64,000 bases of DNA from Eutrophocola sp964503965 (GTDB lineage Bacteria; Pseudomonadota; Gammaproteobacteria; Pseudomonadales; Pseudohongiellaceae), in assembly GCA_964503965.1 (NCBI GenBank), contig CAZDCK010000007.1:47688-111687 (forward strand), given 5' to 3'. Both the position numbers and the translations under genes were made by a program. Positions within the stretch are counted from its first letter, which is position 1. Every line of letters starts with the position of its first letter. The notes below the pieces were generated by a model, which saw only the letters and a list, made by a program, of their open reading frames with translations, did not search any database and had not been told where the DNA came from. Below, in pieces: positions 1 to 7,236 of the stretch.

Positions 1-352
1 TACCCTTTTCCGATATGGCACAATCCCGGCCTGCTTCAGGATGGATATAAATAACTAATTGATTTTTAAGTGGTATTTTCTTGTCACCCAGAGTGTAAAG
101 CCTGCAGGCTGACGACAACAAACCATTCCTGCCACGTAACTGGTGTCGGGTCAGATCAAGTGCATTAATGTTTGGTTTATTCAATGCATTGGCAAAAGCT
201 ATGTCAGGTTTCCGGTATGTGGCCCGTAAAGTGTTCCGCAACACCAGGCAGAACAGGCCGTCACCGTCCTAATAGCATTGCGGGAACCCCCCGTTAAAAG
301 AGCAAATACAGCGTAGCAATTTACAATTTTAATTCACGAGCAGGATCAATAA
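1..352. other. non-coding region upstream of tig
   Basis: No open frame of convincing length or coding character is seen here on either strand. A small hairpin (GTGTT/AACAC around CCGC) lies at 231-244, and an inverted TGCATT/AATGCA pair at 161-166 and 183-188. I see no convincing -35/-10 pair. The region presumably carries the tig promoter and 5' leader, but that is inferred from position only. It could also hold the 3' end of a gene starting before the window. Confidence 0.4.
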
Positions 353-1711
353 ATGCAAGTTTCAATGGAAACCCTGATAGGGCTGGAAAGACGAATGACT
401 ATTGAAGTACCGGCTGAGAAAGTCGAAAGCCAGGTACAAAGTCGACTTCAGGAAGCGGCTAAAACCTTCAACATGAAAGGTTTCAGAAAGGGGAAGGTTC
501 CAGTCAAGGTGATCAAAAACCGTTTTGGTGAGGGAGTTCGTCAGGAAGTGGTTGGCGAGGTTATCAGTCAGTCGTGGGTTGAAGCTGTTACTCAGGAAAA
601 CGTTCGTCCTGCCGGTCAACCCAGAATTGAACCGAAGACTCTGGAAGAAGGCCAGAACCTTGAATTCACGGCTACTTTTGAAGTCTATCCGGAAATAGAG
701 CTTAAGGACTTTTCCGACATCAGTATCGAGCGAAAAACAGCTGAAATCAGTGATGAAGACATCGACAAGATGATCGAAACATTGCGTGAGCAGCGTAAAA
801 CCTGGGAAAAAGTAGAACGTCCCAGCAAGGATGGCGATCAGGTCAATGTAGATTTCTCGGGCACACTGGATGGTGAAAAATTTGATGGCGGCCAGGCTGA
901 AGGCACTGACCTCATCCTGGGTTCCGGAAGAATGATTCCCGATTTTGAAGAAGGTCTGGAAGGCTTGAGTGCCGGTGAAGAAAAGACACTTTCCCTGAAA
1001 TTCCCTGAGCAATACCATAGCGAAGAGCTTGCCGGAAAGGATGTTGAATTTGCAGTAAAGGTCAATTCAGTAAGTGAAGGGGTATTGCCCCAGCTTAACG
1101 ATGAATTTTTTGCTTCCTTTGATATCGCCGAGTCCACTGAAGAGGCATTCAGGGAGGAAGTGAAGTCAAACATGGCTCGTGAACTCAAGAATGCGGTCAA
1201 GAACAATATTAAAAACCAGGTGATAGAGGGACTGCTGGAAATTCATGATGTGGATGTTCCCCAGGCCCTGATTGCCAATGAAACCAACGCGCTGCGTCAA
1301 CAGGCCATGCAGCAGTTTGGTGGTGGCAACAACATCGATCCGTCCATGTTGCCTGATGACCTGTTTTCAGAACAGGCCAAACGTCGGGTAAGCCTTAGTC
1401 TCATCATGAACGAGATTGTTAGCAAAAATGATCTGAAACCAGAAGCGGATGCTGTCCGGGCCTTGATTGAGGAAATGGCTGAGAGTTACGAAAAGCCCGA
1501 AGATGTTATCAAGTGGTATTACAGTGACAAGGAGCAGTTGGCGAATATCGAAGCCATGGCCCTTGAAGAAGCGGTAATTGACATGATCCTGGAAGGCTCA
1601 CAGGTTACAGATTCCACCGTGAGTTATGAGGAAGCATTGAAGCCGGCTGAACCAAAAAGGCCTGCAGATTCAGATGATGGCGATTCTGTAGACGACGAGT
1701 CAGACGACTAG
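353..1711 (+). CDS. tig: trigger factor, ribosome-associated chaperone and peptidyl-prolyl isomerase
   Basis: Trigger factor binds ribosomal protein L23 at the exit tunnel and shields nascent chains; it also has FKBP-type prolyl isomerase activity. The 452-aa product begins MQVS-ET like other trigger factors, which supports the ATG at 353. The ribosome-binding signature GFRKGKVP is at residues 43-50. The FKBP-like domain spans roughly 150-245 and is followed by the helical chaperone arms. It is about 20 residues longer than the E. coli protein because of a very acidic Asp/Glu/Ser C-terminal tail. It heads the conserved tig-clpP-clpX-lon cluster. Family assignment is firm. Confidence 0.97.
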   Translation: MQVSMETLIGLERRMTIEVPAEKVESQVQSRLQEAAKTFNMKGFRKGKVPVKVIKNRFGEGVRQEVVGEVISQSWVEAVTQENVRPAGQPRIEPKTLEEGQNLEFTATFEVYPEIELKDFSDISIERKTAEISDEDIDKMIETLREQRKTWEKVERPSKDGDQVNVDFSGTLDGEKFDGGQAEGTDLILGSGRMIPDFEEGLEGLSAGEEKTLSLKFPEQYHSEELAGKDVEFAVKVNSVSEGVLPQLNDEFFASFDIAESTEEAFREEVKSNMARELKNAVKNNIKNQVIEGLLEIHDVDVPQALIANETNALRQQAMQQFGGGNNIDPSMLPDDLFSEQAKRRVSLSLIMNEIVSKNDLKPEADAVRALIEEMAESYEKPEDVIKWYYSDKEQLANIEAMALEEAVIDMILEGSQVTDSTVSYEEALKPAEPKRPADSDDGDSVDDESDD

Positions 1712-1800
1712 CAGCTAATTAGACAAGATTGATATTTGAAGCCGGTTATTTCATCTGACCTTGTCAGAGAAACGTAACAGTGGGCATGACAGGACAAATT

Positions 1801-2454
1801 ATGAAAAACAGTGACGAGTTGAATGGCAGGATGCAGGAAATGGCCAGCCTGGTTCCCATCGTGGTCGAGCAGACCGCACGTGGCGAGCGTTCCTATGATA
1901 TTTATTCGCGCCTCCTCAAGGACCGCATCATTTTCCTGGTAGGTCCTGTGGAAGATCACATGGCAAACCTGGTGGTTGCGCAGCTACTTTTTCTTGAATC
2001 TGAAAATCCTGACAAGGATATTCATCTCTACATCAATTCTCCCGGTGGTTCCGTGACAGCCGGTCTTTCGATTTATGACACCATGCAGTTCATCAAACCA
2101 GATGTCAGCACGATGTGTATTGGCCAGGCTGCAAGCATGGGAGCCCTGCTGCTAGCAGGAGGTGAGAAAGACAAGCGTTTTGCATTGCCTCATTCCCGAA
2201 TGATGATCCACCAACCCAGTGGCGGTGCCCAGGGACAGGCCTCAGACATCCATATCCAGGCCCAGGAAATCCTGACAGTACGTGAACGCCTGAACAAGAT
2301 TCTTTCCTTTCATACAGGCCAGGATCTTGATGTTATTGCCCGTGATACTGATCGCGATAATTTCATGAGTGCTCCTGAGGGCGTGACCTATGGCCTTGTT
2401 GACCAGGTCATGGAAAAGCGGGTCATGCCATCAGCGCCCGAAGGAACTGAATAG
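1801..2454 (+). CDS. clpP: ATP-dependent Clp protease proteolytic subunit
   Basis: ClpP is the tetradecameric serine peptidase chamber that degrades substrates unfolded by ClpX or ClpA. Numbered from the ATG at 1801, the catalytic triad is Ser112 (in GQAASMG), His137 (in MMIHQP) and Asp186. I prefer 1801 because an AGGA ribosome site sits 6 nt upstream and it gives a 15-residue propeptide before SLVPIV, close to the usual 14. An in-frame GTG at 1780, or an ATG at 1786, would add 5-7 residues. The gene lies 89 nt after tig and upstream of clpX, the standard arrangement. Confidence 0.96.
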   Translation: MKNSDELNGRMQEMASLVPIVVEQTARGERSYDIYSRLLKDRIIFLVGPVEDHMANLVVAQLLFLESENPDKDIHLYINSPGGSVTAGLSIYDTMQFIKPDVSTMCIGQAASMGALLLAGGEKDKRFALPHSRMMIHQPSGGAQGQASDIHIQAQEILTVRERLNKILSFHTGQDLDVIARDTDRDNFMSAPEGVTYGLVDQVMEKRVMPSAPEGTE

Positions 2455-2510
2455 AGGTATAACCTAGTAATAAAATGCCTTAATTATGGAGGTCAAGTTG
2501 CGGAAATTAC

Positions 2511-2539
2511 TTGAAAATAGTTTTGATAGCCTTCATATT
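2511..2539 (+). promoter_or_regulatory. possible sigma70 promoter for clpX
   Basis: TTGAAA (2511-2516) and CATATT (2534-2539) are 17 bp apart in the 180-nt clpP-clpX gap. Each box matches the consensus only partly, the -10 at 4 of 6 positions. A separate clpX promoter within the clpP-clpX unit would be plausible. This is weak evidence. Confidence 0.3.
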
Positions 2540-2634
2540 TAATATACAGCCCGCCCTTGTCGTCGGCTGTCTTTCTAAATCCCGGTCAAATCATTTCATC
2601 GGGCCGTAACAAGCATTTAATCAGGAACCAACAG

Positions 2635-3924
2635 ATGTCCGACGATAAAAAAGACGACGATAGCGGAAAGCTCCTTTATTGCTCTTTTTGCGGTAAAAGC
2701 CAGCATGAAGTCAGGAAACTGATTGCAGGCCCCTCTGTTTTTGTCTGTGATGAATGTGTTGACCTGTGTAATGACATCATTCGGGAAGAAATCCAGGAAA
2801 AGACGGTAGAGAAGGAAGACAGAAAGCTTCCTACGCCCGAGGAAATCAGAAACACACTGGATGAATATGTTATAGGTCAGGACAAGGCCAAGAAAGTGCT
2901 TTCAGTGGCTGTATACAATCATTACAAGCGCCTGAGCTTTGAAGAAAAAAATGATGAAGTCGAGTTAAGCAAAAGTAATATTCTGATTATTGGTCCCACC
3001 GGAACGGGAAAGACACTGCTGGCCGAAACCCTGGCACGCTTGCTGGATGTTCCATTTACCATTGCCGATGCCACCACGCTTACCGAAGCAGGTTATGTGG
3101 GTGAAGATGTTGAAAATATAATCCAGAAACTCCTGCAGAAATGTGACTATGATGTGGACAAAGCCCAGATTGGTATTGTCTATATTGATGAAATCGACAA
3201 AATTTCCCGTAAATCCGACAACCCCTCTATTACTCGTGATGTGTCCGGGGAAGGTGTCCAGCAGGCATTGCTGAAACTGATTGAAGGAACAGTGGCTTCT
3301 GTCCCACCCCAGGGGGGGCGCAAACATCCACAGCAGGAATTTCTGCAGGTTGATACTTCTAATATTCTTTTCATCTGTGGCGGTGCATTCGCCGGGCTAG
3401 ACAAGATTATTCGGGACCGTTCAGACAAGAGTGGAATAGGTTTTTCTGCAGAAGTACGCAGTCAGGATATTGAGAAGAAGGTAGGTGAGACCCTCCAGGA
3501 TGTCGAGCCCGAAGATCTGGTGAAGTATGGCCTGATTCCTGAATTTGTTGGTCGACTTCCGATGATCGCCACTCTCAATGAACTTGATGAAGATGCTCTG
3601 GTCAAGATTTTAAAGGAACCCAAAAACTCATTAACCAGGCAGTACGCCAAGCTTTTTGAAATGGAAGGGGTGGAAATACAGTTTCGTGATGATGCTCTCA
3701 GGGCAATTGCACGGAAGGCCCAGGTTAGGAAAACCGGTGCCAGGGGCTTACGCTCCATCATGGAGTCTGTTTTGCTAGACACCATGTACAACATTCCTTC
3801 CCAGGAAGGTGTTACGAAAGTGGTGATAGACGAGGCTGTAATCAACGGTGAATCTGAGCCTCTTCTGATGTACGAAACTGGGGATTCTCCCCAAAACAAG
3901 GCAGCCGGTAAAGATCCAGCTTGA
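2635..3924 (+). CDS. clpX: ATP-dependent Clp protease ATP-binding subunit ClpX
   Basis: ClpX is the AAA+ unfoldase that recognises tagged substrates and feeds them to ClpP. The 429-aa product has the N-terminal zinc-binding domain with Cys16, Cys19, Cys38 and Cys41, Walker A GPTGTGKT at 120-127, a GYVGEDVE pore loop and a Walker B IDEID. I chose the ATG at 2635 (MSDDKK) because AGGA lies just upstream and ClpX proteins begin close to the zinc finger. A longer frame from a TTG at 2557 would add 26 residues of unlikely sequence. Length matches the family (424 aa in E. coli). Confidence 0.97.
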   Translation: MSDDKKDDDSGKLLYCSFCGKSQHEVRKLIAGPSVFVCDECVDLCNDIIREEIQEKTVEKEDRKLPTPEEIRNTLDEYVIGQDKAKKVLSVAVYNHYKRLSFEEKNDEVELSKSNILIIGPTGTGKTLLAETLARLLDVPFTIADATTLTEAGYVGEDVENIIQKLLQKCDYDVDKAQIGIVYIDEIDKISRKSDNPSITRDVSGEGVQQALLKLIEGTVASVPPQGGRKHPQQEFLQVDTSNILFICGGAFAGLDKIIRDRSDKSGIGFSAEVRSQDIEKKVGETLQDVEPEDLVKYGLIPEFVGRLPMIATLNELDEDALVKILKEPKNSLTRQYAKLFEMEGVEIQFRDDALRAIARKAQVRKTGARGLRSIMESVLLDTMYNIPSQEGVTKVVIDEAVINGESEPLLMYETGDSPQNKAAGKDPA

Positions 3925-4024
3925 AATATCTGAATTAGGCCTTACTTATCTATAGAGCGGTCAATTTTTCCGGCCGCAGCAAGTTCAGCGGTTAATTCCA
4001 TCAATCCCTGTCCGGTGTAGCATA

Positions 4025-4053
4025 TTCACTGGTATTCCGCTGGAAATTATAAT
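4025..4053 (+). promoter_or_regulatory. probable sigma70 promoter for lon
   Basis: A perfect -10 box TATAAT (4048-4053) is preceded at 17 bp by TTCACT (4025-4030, 4 of 6 matches). It lies about 50 nt upstream of the lon start codon. I looked for a sigma32 heat-shock promoter of the E. coli type in the same gap and did not recognise one. Confidence 0.5.
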
Positions 4054-4103
4054 TCAATGTGATTATATCCACCCATACCATCCACTAAAGGTTTTAAATA
4101 CCC

Positions 4104-6539
4104 ATGGATAACCAGGACATGCCATCCACCGACAATTCATTGCCATTTCTGCCGCTCAGAGGGGTTGTTGTATATCCGCAGATTGTGCATCCGCTTTTTG
4201 TAGCACGGGAGAAATCGATTCGTGCGCTTAAAGCTGCCATGGCGGGCGACAAGAAAGTAGTGCTCGCAGCCCAGAAAGAGCACTCTGAAGATGAACCCGG
4301 CAAGAAAGATGTCTTTACTATTGGTACTGTGGCTTCGGTGTTGCAGCTCATGCACGTCAATGACGGCACGGTCAAAGTGCTTGTGGAAGGTGTGGAGAGG
4401 GTGCAGATCAAAAATCTCCATACTAATGATGACTATTACAAGGCTGATACTGTCAGGTTATCCGGCAGTACGGTGGAAGAAAAAGATTCCGAGATTCTGG
4501 TCAGGTCACTTCTGTCCCAGTTCGATCAATACGTCCAGCTCAGCAAGAAAATCTCTCCCGAGGTGCTGACCTCCATCACCAGTATCGATGATCCCAGTCG
4601 CCTGGTGGATACCATTGCTACGCATATGTCTTTGCAGCTCCAGGAAAAACAGAACATCCTGGAACTGGCAAACCTCAAGGCGCGTATTGAACACCTGATG
4701 TCATTGATTGAAGCAGAAATTGATATTTTCCAGGTTGAAAAGCGTATCCGTGGGCGGGTAAAAAAACAGATGGAGAAAAGCCAGCGCGAGTATTACCTCA
4801 ATGAACAAATGAAGGCCATCCAGAAAGAAATGGGTGAGCTGGATGATGTTCCAAATGAGACAGAGGAGCTCAAGCAGAAAATTGATGATGCCGGTATGAC
4901 CAAGGATGCCAAGGAAAAGGCCATGGCAGAATTGAATAAGCTGAAAATGATGTCACCAATGTCCTCAGAGGCCTCTGTTGTCAGGACTTATCTGGACTGG
5001 ATGATCAGTGTGCCCTGGAAGAAAAAATCTAAGATTCGTACCGACCTGTCGAAGGCTGAAGAGATTCTTGATGATGATCATTACGGTCTCAAGGAGGTCA
5101 AGGAAAGGATCGTAGAATATCTTGCAGTGCAGGGACGGGTAAAAAAGCTAAAGGGGCCGATTCTTTGTCTTGTCGGGCCTCCTGGTGTAGGTAAAACCTC
5201 TCTGGGTGAGTCTGTTGCCAGAGCAACTGGCAGGAAGTTTGTTCGAATGGCGCTGGGTGGTGTCAGGGATGAAGCTGAAATCCGTGGTCACCGTCGCACC
5301 TACATTGGCTCACTTCCAGGCAAGGTTCTGCAGAAAATGTCCAAGGTAGGCGTTAGGAATCCTCTTGTTCTCCTTGATGAGGTAGACAAAATGGGGATGG
5401 ATCACCGTGGCGACCCTGCAGCAGCTCTGCTCGAAGTTCTCGATCCGGAGCAGAATCACAGTTTTAACGATCATTACCTCGAAGTGGATTATGATCTCAG
5501 TGATGTCATGTTTATCTGCACTTCAAACTCCATGAATATACCGGAAGCTCTTCTGGACAGAATGGAAGTGATAAGGCTTCCTGGTTATACGGAAGATGAA
5601 AAGCTCAATATTGCCAGCCGCTATCTTGTTCCTAAACAAATGGTCAACAATGGTCTCAAAAAAGATGAAGTAGAGATCAGTGAAGAAGCAATTGTGCAAT
5701 TGATCAGACACTACACACGCGAAGCAGGTGTGCGAGGACTTGAACGTGAGATTGCAAAAATATGCCGAAAAATTGTAAAGGAACATGCACTTGAGAAAAA
5801 TGAAGTTCGTGTTGTTGTAAAAGCTGACGATGTCGAAAAATATGCTGGTGTCCAGAAATATGACTTTGGCAGGGTAGAAGAAGTTGATGCCATTGGTCAG
5901 GTGAATGGACTGGCCTGGACCCAGGTGGGTGGTGAGCTGCTCACCATTGAAGCTGTAGCTACTCCCGGCAAAGGGAAGACAACTATGACAGGTTCTCTTG
6001 GCGACGTCATGCAGGAGTCAATTCAGGCCGCCCTGACAGTTGTCAGAAGTCGTTCTGGGACACTTGGCTTAAAGGAAAACTTCAATGAAAACAGTGATCT
6101 ACACGTGCATGTGCCTGAAGGGGCTACACCAAAAGATGGTCCCAGTGCAGGTATAGGCATGTGTACAGCATTGGTGTCAGTACTCACCGGTATACCGGTA
6201 CGTAAAGATGTTGCCATGACCGGTGAAATAACATTACGTGGCCAGGTACTACCCATTGGTGGTCTGAAGGAAAAGCTCCTGGCCGCCCATCGGGGAGATA
6301 TCAAGACAGTAATCATTCCCAAAGAAAATGAAAGAGACCTGAAGGAAATTCCGGATAACATAAAAGCTGATTTGGATATCAGGCCGGTTAAATGGATTGA
6401 TGATGTTCTTGAAATTGCCTTGACCTGTATGCCTGAACCGACAGAAGAGTCGAAATCTCAATCACTTGAAAAAGAATCTTCAAAAAGTAATGAGACTGAC
6501 GTCAAGGAAAAACGGAAAAAAACTATAAATACGCACTAG
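4104..6539 (+). CDS. lon: ATP-dependent Lon protease
   Basis: Lon is a homohexameric AAA+ serine protease that removes misfolded and short-lived regulatory proteins in the cytoplasm. The 811-aa product has the N-terminal LON substrate-binding domain (about 1-200), a coiled-coil linker, Walker A GPPGVGKT at 358-365, a Walker B LLDEVD, and the C-terminal protease domain. The catalytic dyad is Ser681 (in DGPSAG) and Lys724 (in GGLKEK). The last 40 residues are a charged, Lys/Ser/Glu-rich tail longer than usual. The start is the ATG at 4104, with only a distant AAAGG upstream. Confidence 0.97.
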   Translation: MDNQDMPSTDNSLPFLPLRGVVVYPQIVHPLFVAREKSIRALKAAMAGDKKVVLAAQKEHSEDEPGKKDVFTIGTVASVLQLMHVNDGTVKVLVEGVERVQIKNLHTNDDYYKADTVRLSGSTVEEKDSEILVRSLLSQFDQYVQLSKKISPEVLTSITSIDDPSRLVDTIATHMSLQLQEKQNILELANLKARIEHLMSLIEAEIDIFQVEKRIRGRVKKQMEKSQREYYLNEQMKAIQKEMGELDDVPNETEELKQKIDDAGMTKDAKEKAMAELNKLKMMSPMSSEASVVRTYLDWMISVPWKKKSKIRTDLSKAEEILDDDHYGLKEVKERIVEYLAVQGRVKKLKGPILCLVGPPGVGKTSLGESVARATGRKFVRMALGGVRDEAEIRGHRRTYIGSLPGKVLQKMSKVGVRNPLVLLDEVDKMGMDHRGDPAAALLEVLDPEQNHSFNDHYLEVDYDLSDVMFICTSNSMNIPEALLDRMEVIRLPGYTEDEKLNIASRYLVPKQMVNNGLKKDEVEISEEAIVQLIRHYTREAGVRGLEREIAKICRKIVKEHALEKNEVRVVVKADDVEKYAGVQKYDFGRVEEVDAIGQVNGLAWTQVGGELLTIEAVATPGKGKTTMTGSLGDVMQESIQAALTVVRSRSGTLGLKENFNENSDLHVHVPEGATPKDGPSAGIGMCTALVSVLTGIPVRKDVAMTGEITLRGQVLPIGGLKEKLLAAHRGDIKTVIIPKENERDLKEIPDNIKADLDIRPVKWIDDVLEIALTCMPEPTEESKSQSLEKESSKSNETDVKEKRKKTINTH

Positions 6540-6554
6540 AAAAGCTGCTATTTC

Positions 6555-6584
6555 TTGACATTCTCGCGAGACAGTTGGTATAAA
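6555..6584 (+). promoter_or_regulatory. strong sigma70 promoter for hupB with operator-like dyads
   Basis: A consensus -35 TTGACA (6555-6560) and TATAAA (6579-6584) are 18 bp apart. Transcription would start near 6591, leaving a leader of about 190 nt before hupB. The spacer contains the perfect 10-bp palindrome TCTCGCGAGA (6562-6571). A second dyad, GAGACA (6568-6573) and TGTCTC (6590-6595), brackets the -10 box. Both could be regulator sites; that part is inference. Confidence 0.7.
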
Positions 6585-6597
6585 GCTATTGTCTCAA

Positions 6598-6671
6598 TAA
6601 CTGACAAAACTGCTTCCGATACTGTGTGGGACCAAATTTGTGTAGTGTCAGTTAGGGCGGAAAAAGCAGTT
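6598..6671 (+). promoter_or_regulatory. hupB leader with two crossing RNA pairings
   Basis: TAACTGACA (6598-6606) is perfectly complementary to TGTCAGTTA (6646-6654). AACTGCTT (6608-6615) is perfectly complementary to AAGCAGTT (6664-6671), or alternatively AACTGC pairs GCAGTT (6666-6671) and TTCCG pairs CGGAA (6658-6662). The two stems cross, so they either form a pseudoknot or are mutually exclusive folds. They lie just downstream of the predicted transcription start. A regulatory role is not shown by sequence alone. Confidence 0.4.
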
Positions 6672-6784
6672 GCACAAACCCGTTGTTAACTAGAAAATTC
6701 GCTTAACGTTTCAAAGTCTGGCTACACAGTTAAAGAATACTTTAAATAACCTGAACCTAAAACAAATCATAAGAAGGGGATACC

Positions 6785-7060
6785 GTGAATAAATCAGAAT
6801 TAATAGATGCTGTTGCTGAAAAAGCAGATCTTCCAAAAGCAGCTGCTGCCCGTGCCATTGATGCGATGACAGACGCCATTGCTGACTCCCTCAAAGGTGG
6901 TAGCTCAGTTTCATTGGTCGGCTTTGGTTCTTTCAATGTCAAGGATCGTCCAGCTCGGACCGGTCGTAATCCGCAGACTGGCGCACCGATCCAGATTTCT
7001 GCAGCGAAGGTACCTTCTTTTAAAGCTGGTAAGGCACTGAAAGACGCAGTTAATTCCTGA
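6785..7060 (+). CDS. hupB: DNA-binding protein HU-beta
   Basis: HU is a small dimeric histone-like protein that bends and compacts DNA. The 91-aa product matches HU length, with the N-terminal helices (NKSELIDAVAEKA), the conserved GFGSF turn and the beta-arm motif RNPQTG that inserts into the minor groove. The start is a GTG at 6785 behind a good AAGGGG ribosome site. It is a single-gene transcription unit between a strong promoter and tandem terminators, in the usual lon-hupB-ppiD order. Confidence 0.97.
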   Translation: MNKSELIDAVAEKADLPKAAAARAIDAMTDAIADSLKGGSSVSLVGFGSFNVKDRPARTGRNPQTGAPIQISAAKVPSFKAGKALKDAVNS

Positions 7061-7067
7061 TATAATC

Positions 7068-7091
7068 CGGCTCCGTAACAGGGGCCGTTTT
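7068..7091 (+). terminator. first of two terminator hairpins after hupB
   Basis: CGGCTCC (7068-7074) pairs with GGGGCCG (7081-7087), with one G-U pair and a 6-nt loop, followed by TTTT. It starts 8 nt after the hupB stop codon. Confidence 0.6.
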
Positions 7092-7111
7092 ACAGGATAA
7101 CTCCTTAAGAG

Positions 7112-7140
7112 GGCGCATCTATGATGCGCCTTCTGTTTTT
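7112..7140 (+). terminator. intrinsic terminator of hupB
   Basis: A perfect 8-bp stem, GGCGCATC (7112-7119) with GATGCGCC (7123-7130), has a 3-nt loop and is followed by TTCTGTTTTT. It is the stronger of two tandem terminators, as expected behind a very highly expressed gene. Confidence 0.85.
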
Positions 7141-7142
7141 GG

Positions 7143-7192
7143 GAGAACCCGGTTCTCTATTTGTTATGTTCACCGGTACCTGGAAACAGGTA
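7143..7192 (+). promoter_or_regulatory. dyad and small hairpin in the hupB-ppiD gap
   Basis: GAGAACCCGGTTCTC (7143-7157) is a palindrome with 7-bp arms about one central base, more like a protein-binding site than an RNA hairpin. TACCTG (7177-7182) and CAGGTA (7187-7192) form a 6-bp stem closed by a GAAA loop. Both lie between the hupB terminator and ppiD. No convincing promoter was recognised beside them. Confidence 0.35.
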
Positions 7193-7236
7193 ATAACTGG
7201 GAACTTGGATACTTTTACATAGTCTGGTAATTGGAA

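Noticed and set aside
362..1018. 218-codon frame antisense to tig
   Set aside because: It lies fully inside tig, opposite the ribosome-binding and FKBP domains, and has no protein-like features beyond openness.
7061..7066. TATAAT directly after hupB as a ppiD promoter
   Set aside because: No acceptable -35 lies at the right distance, and transcription from it would run straight into both hupB terminators.
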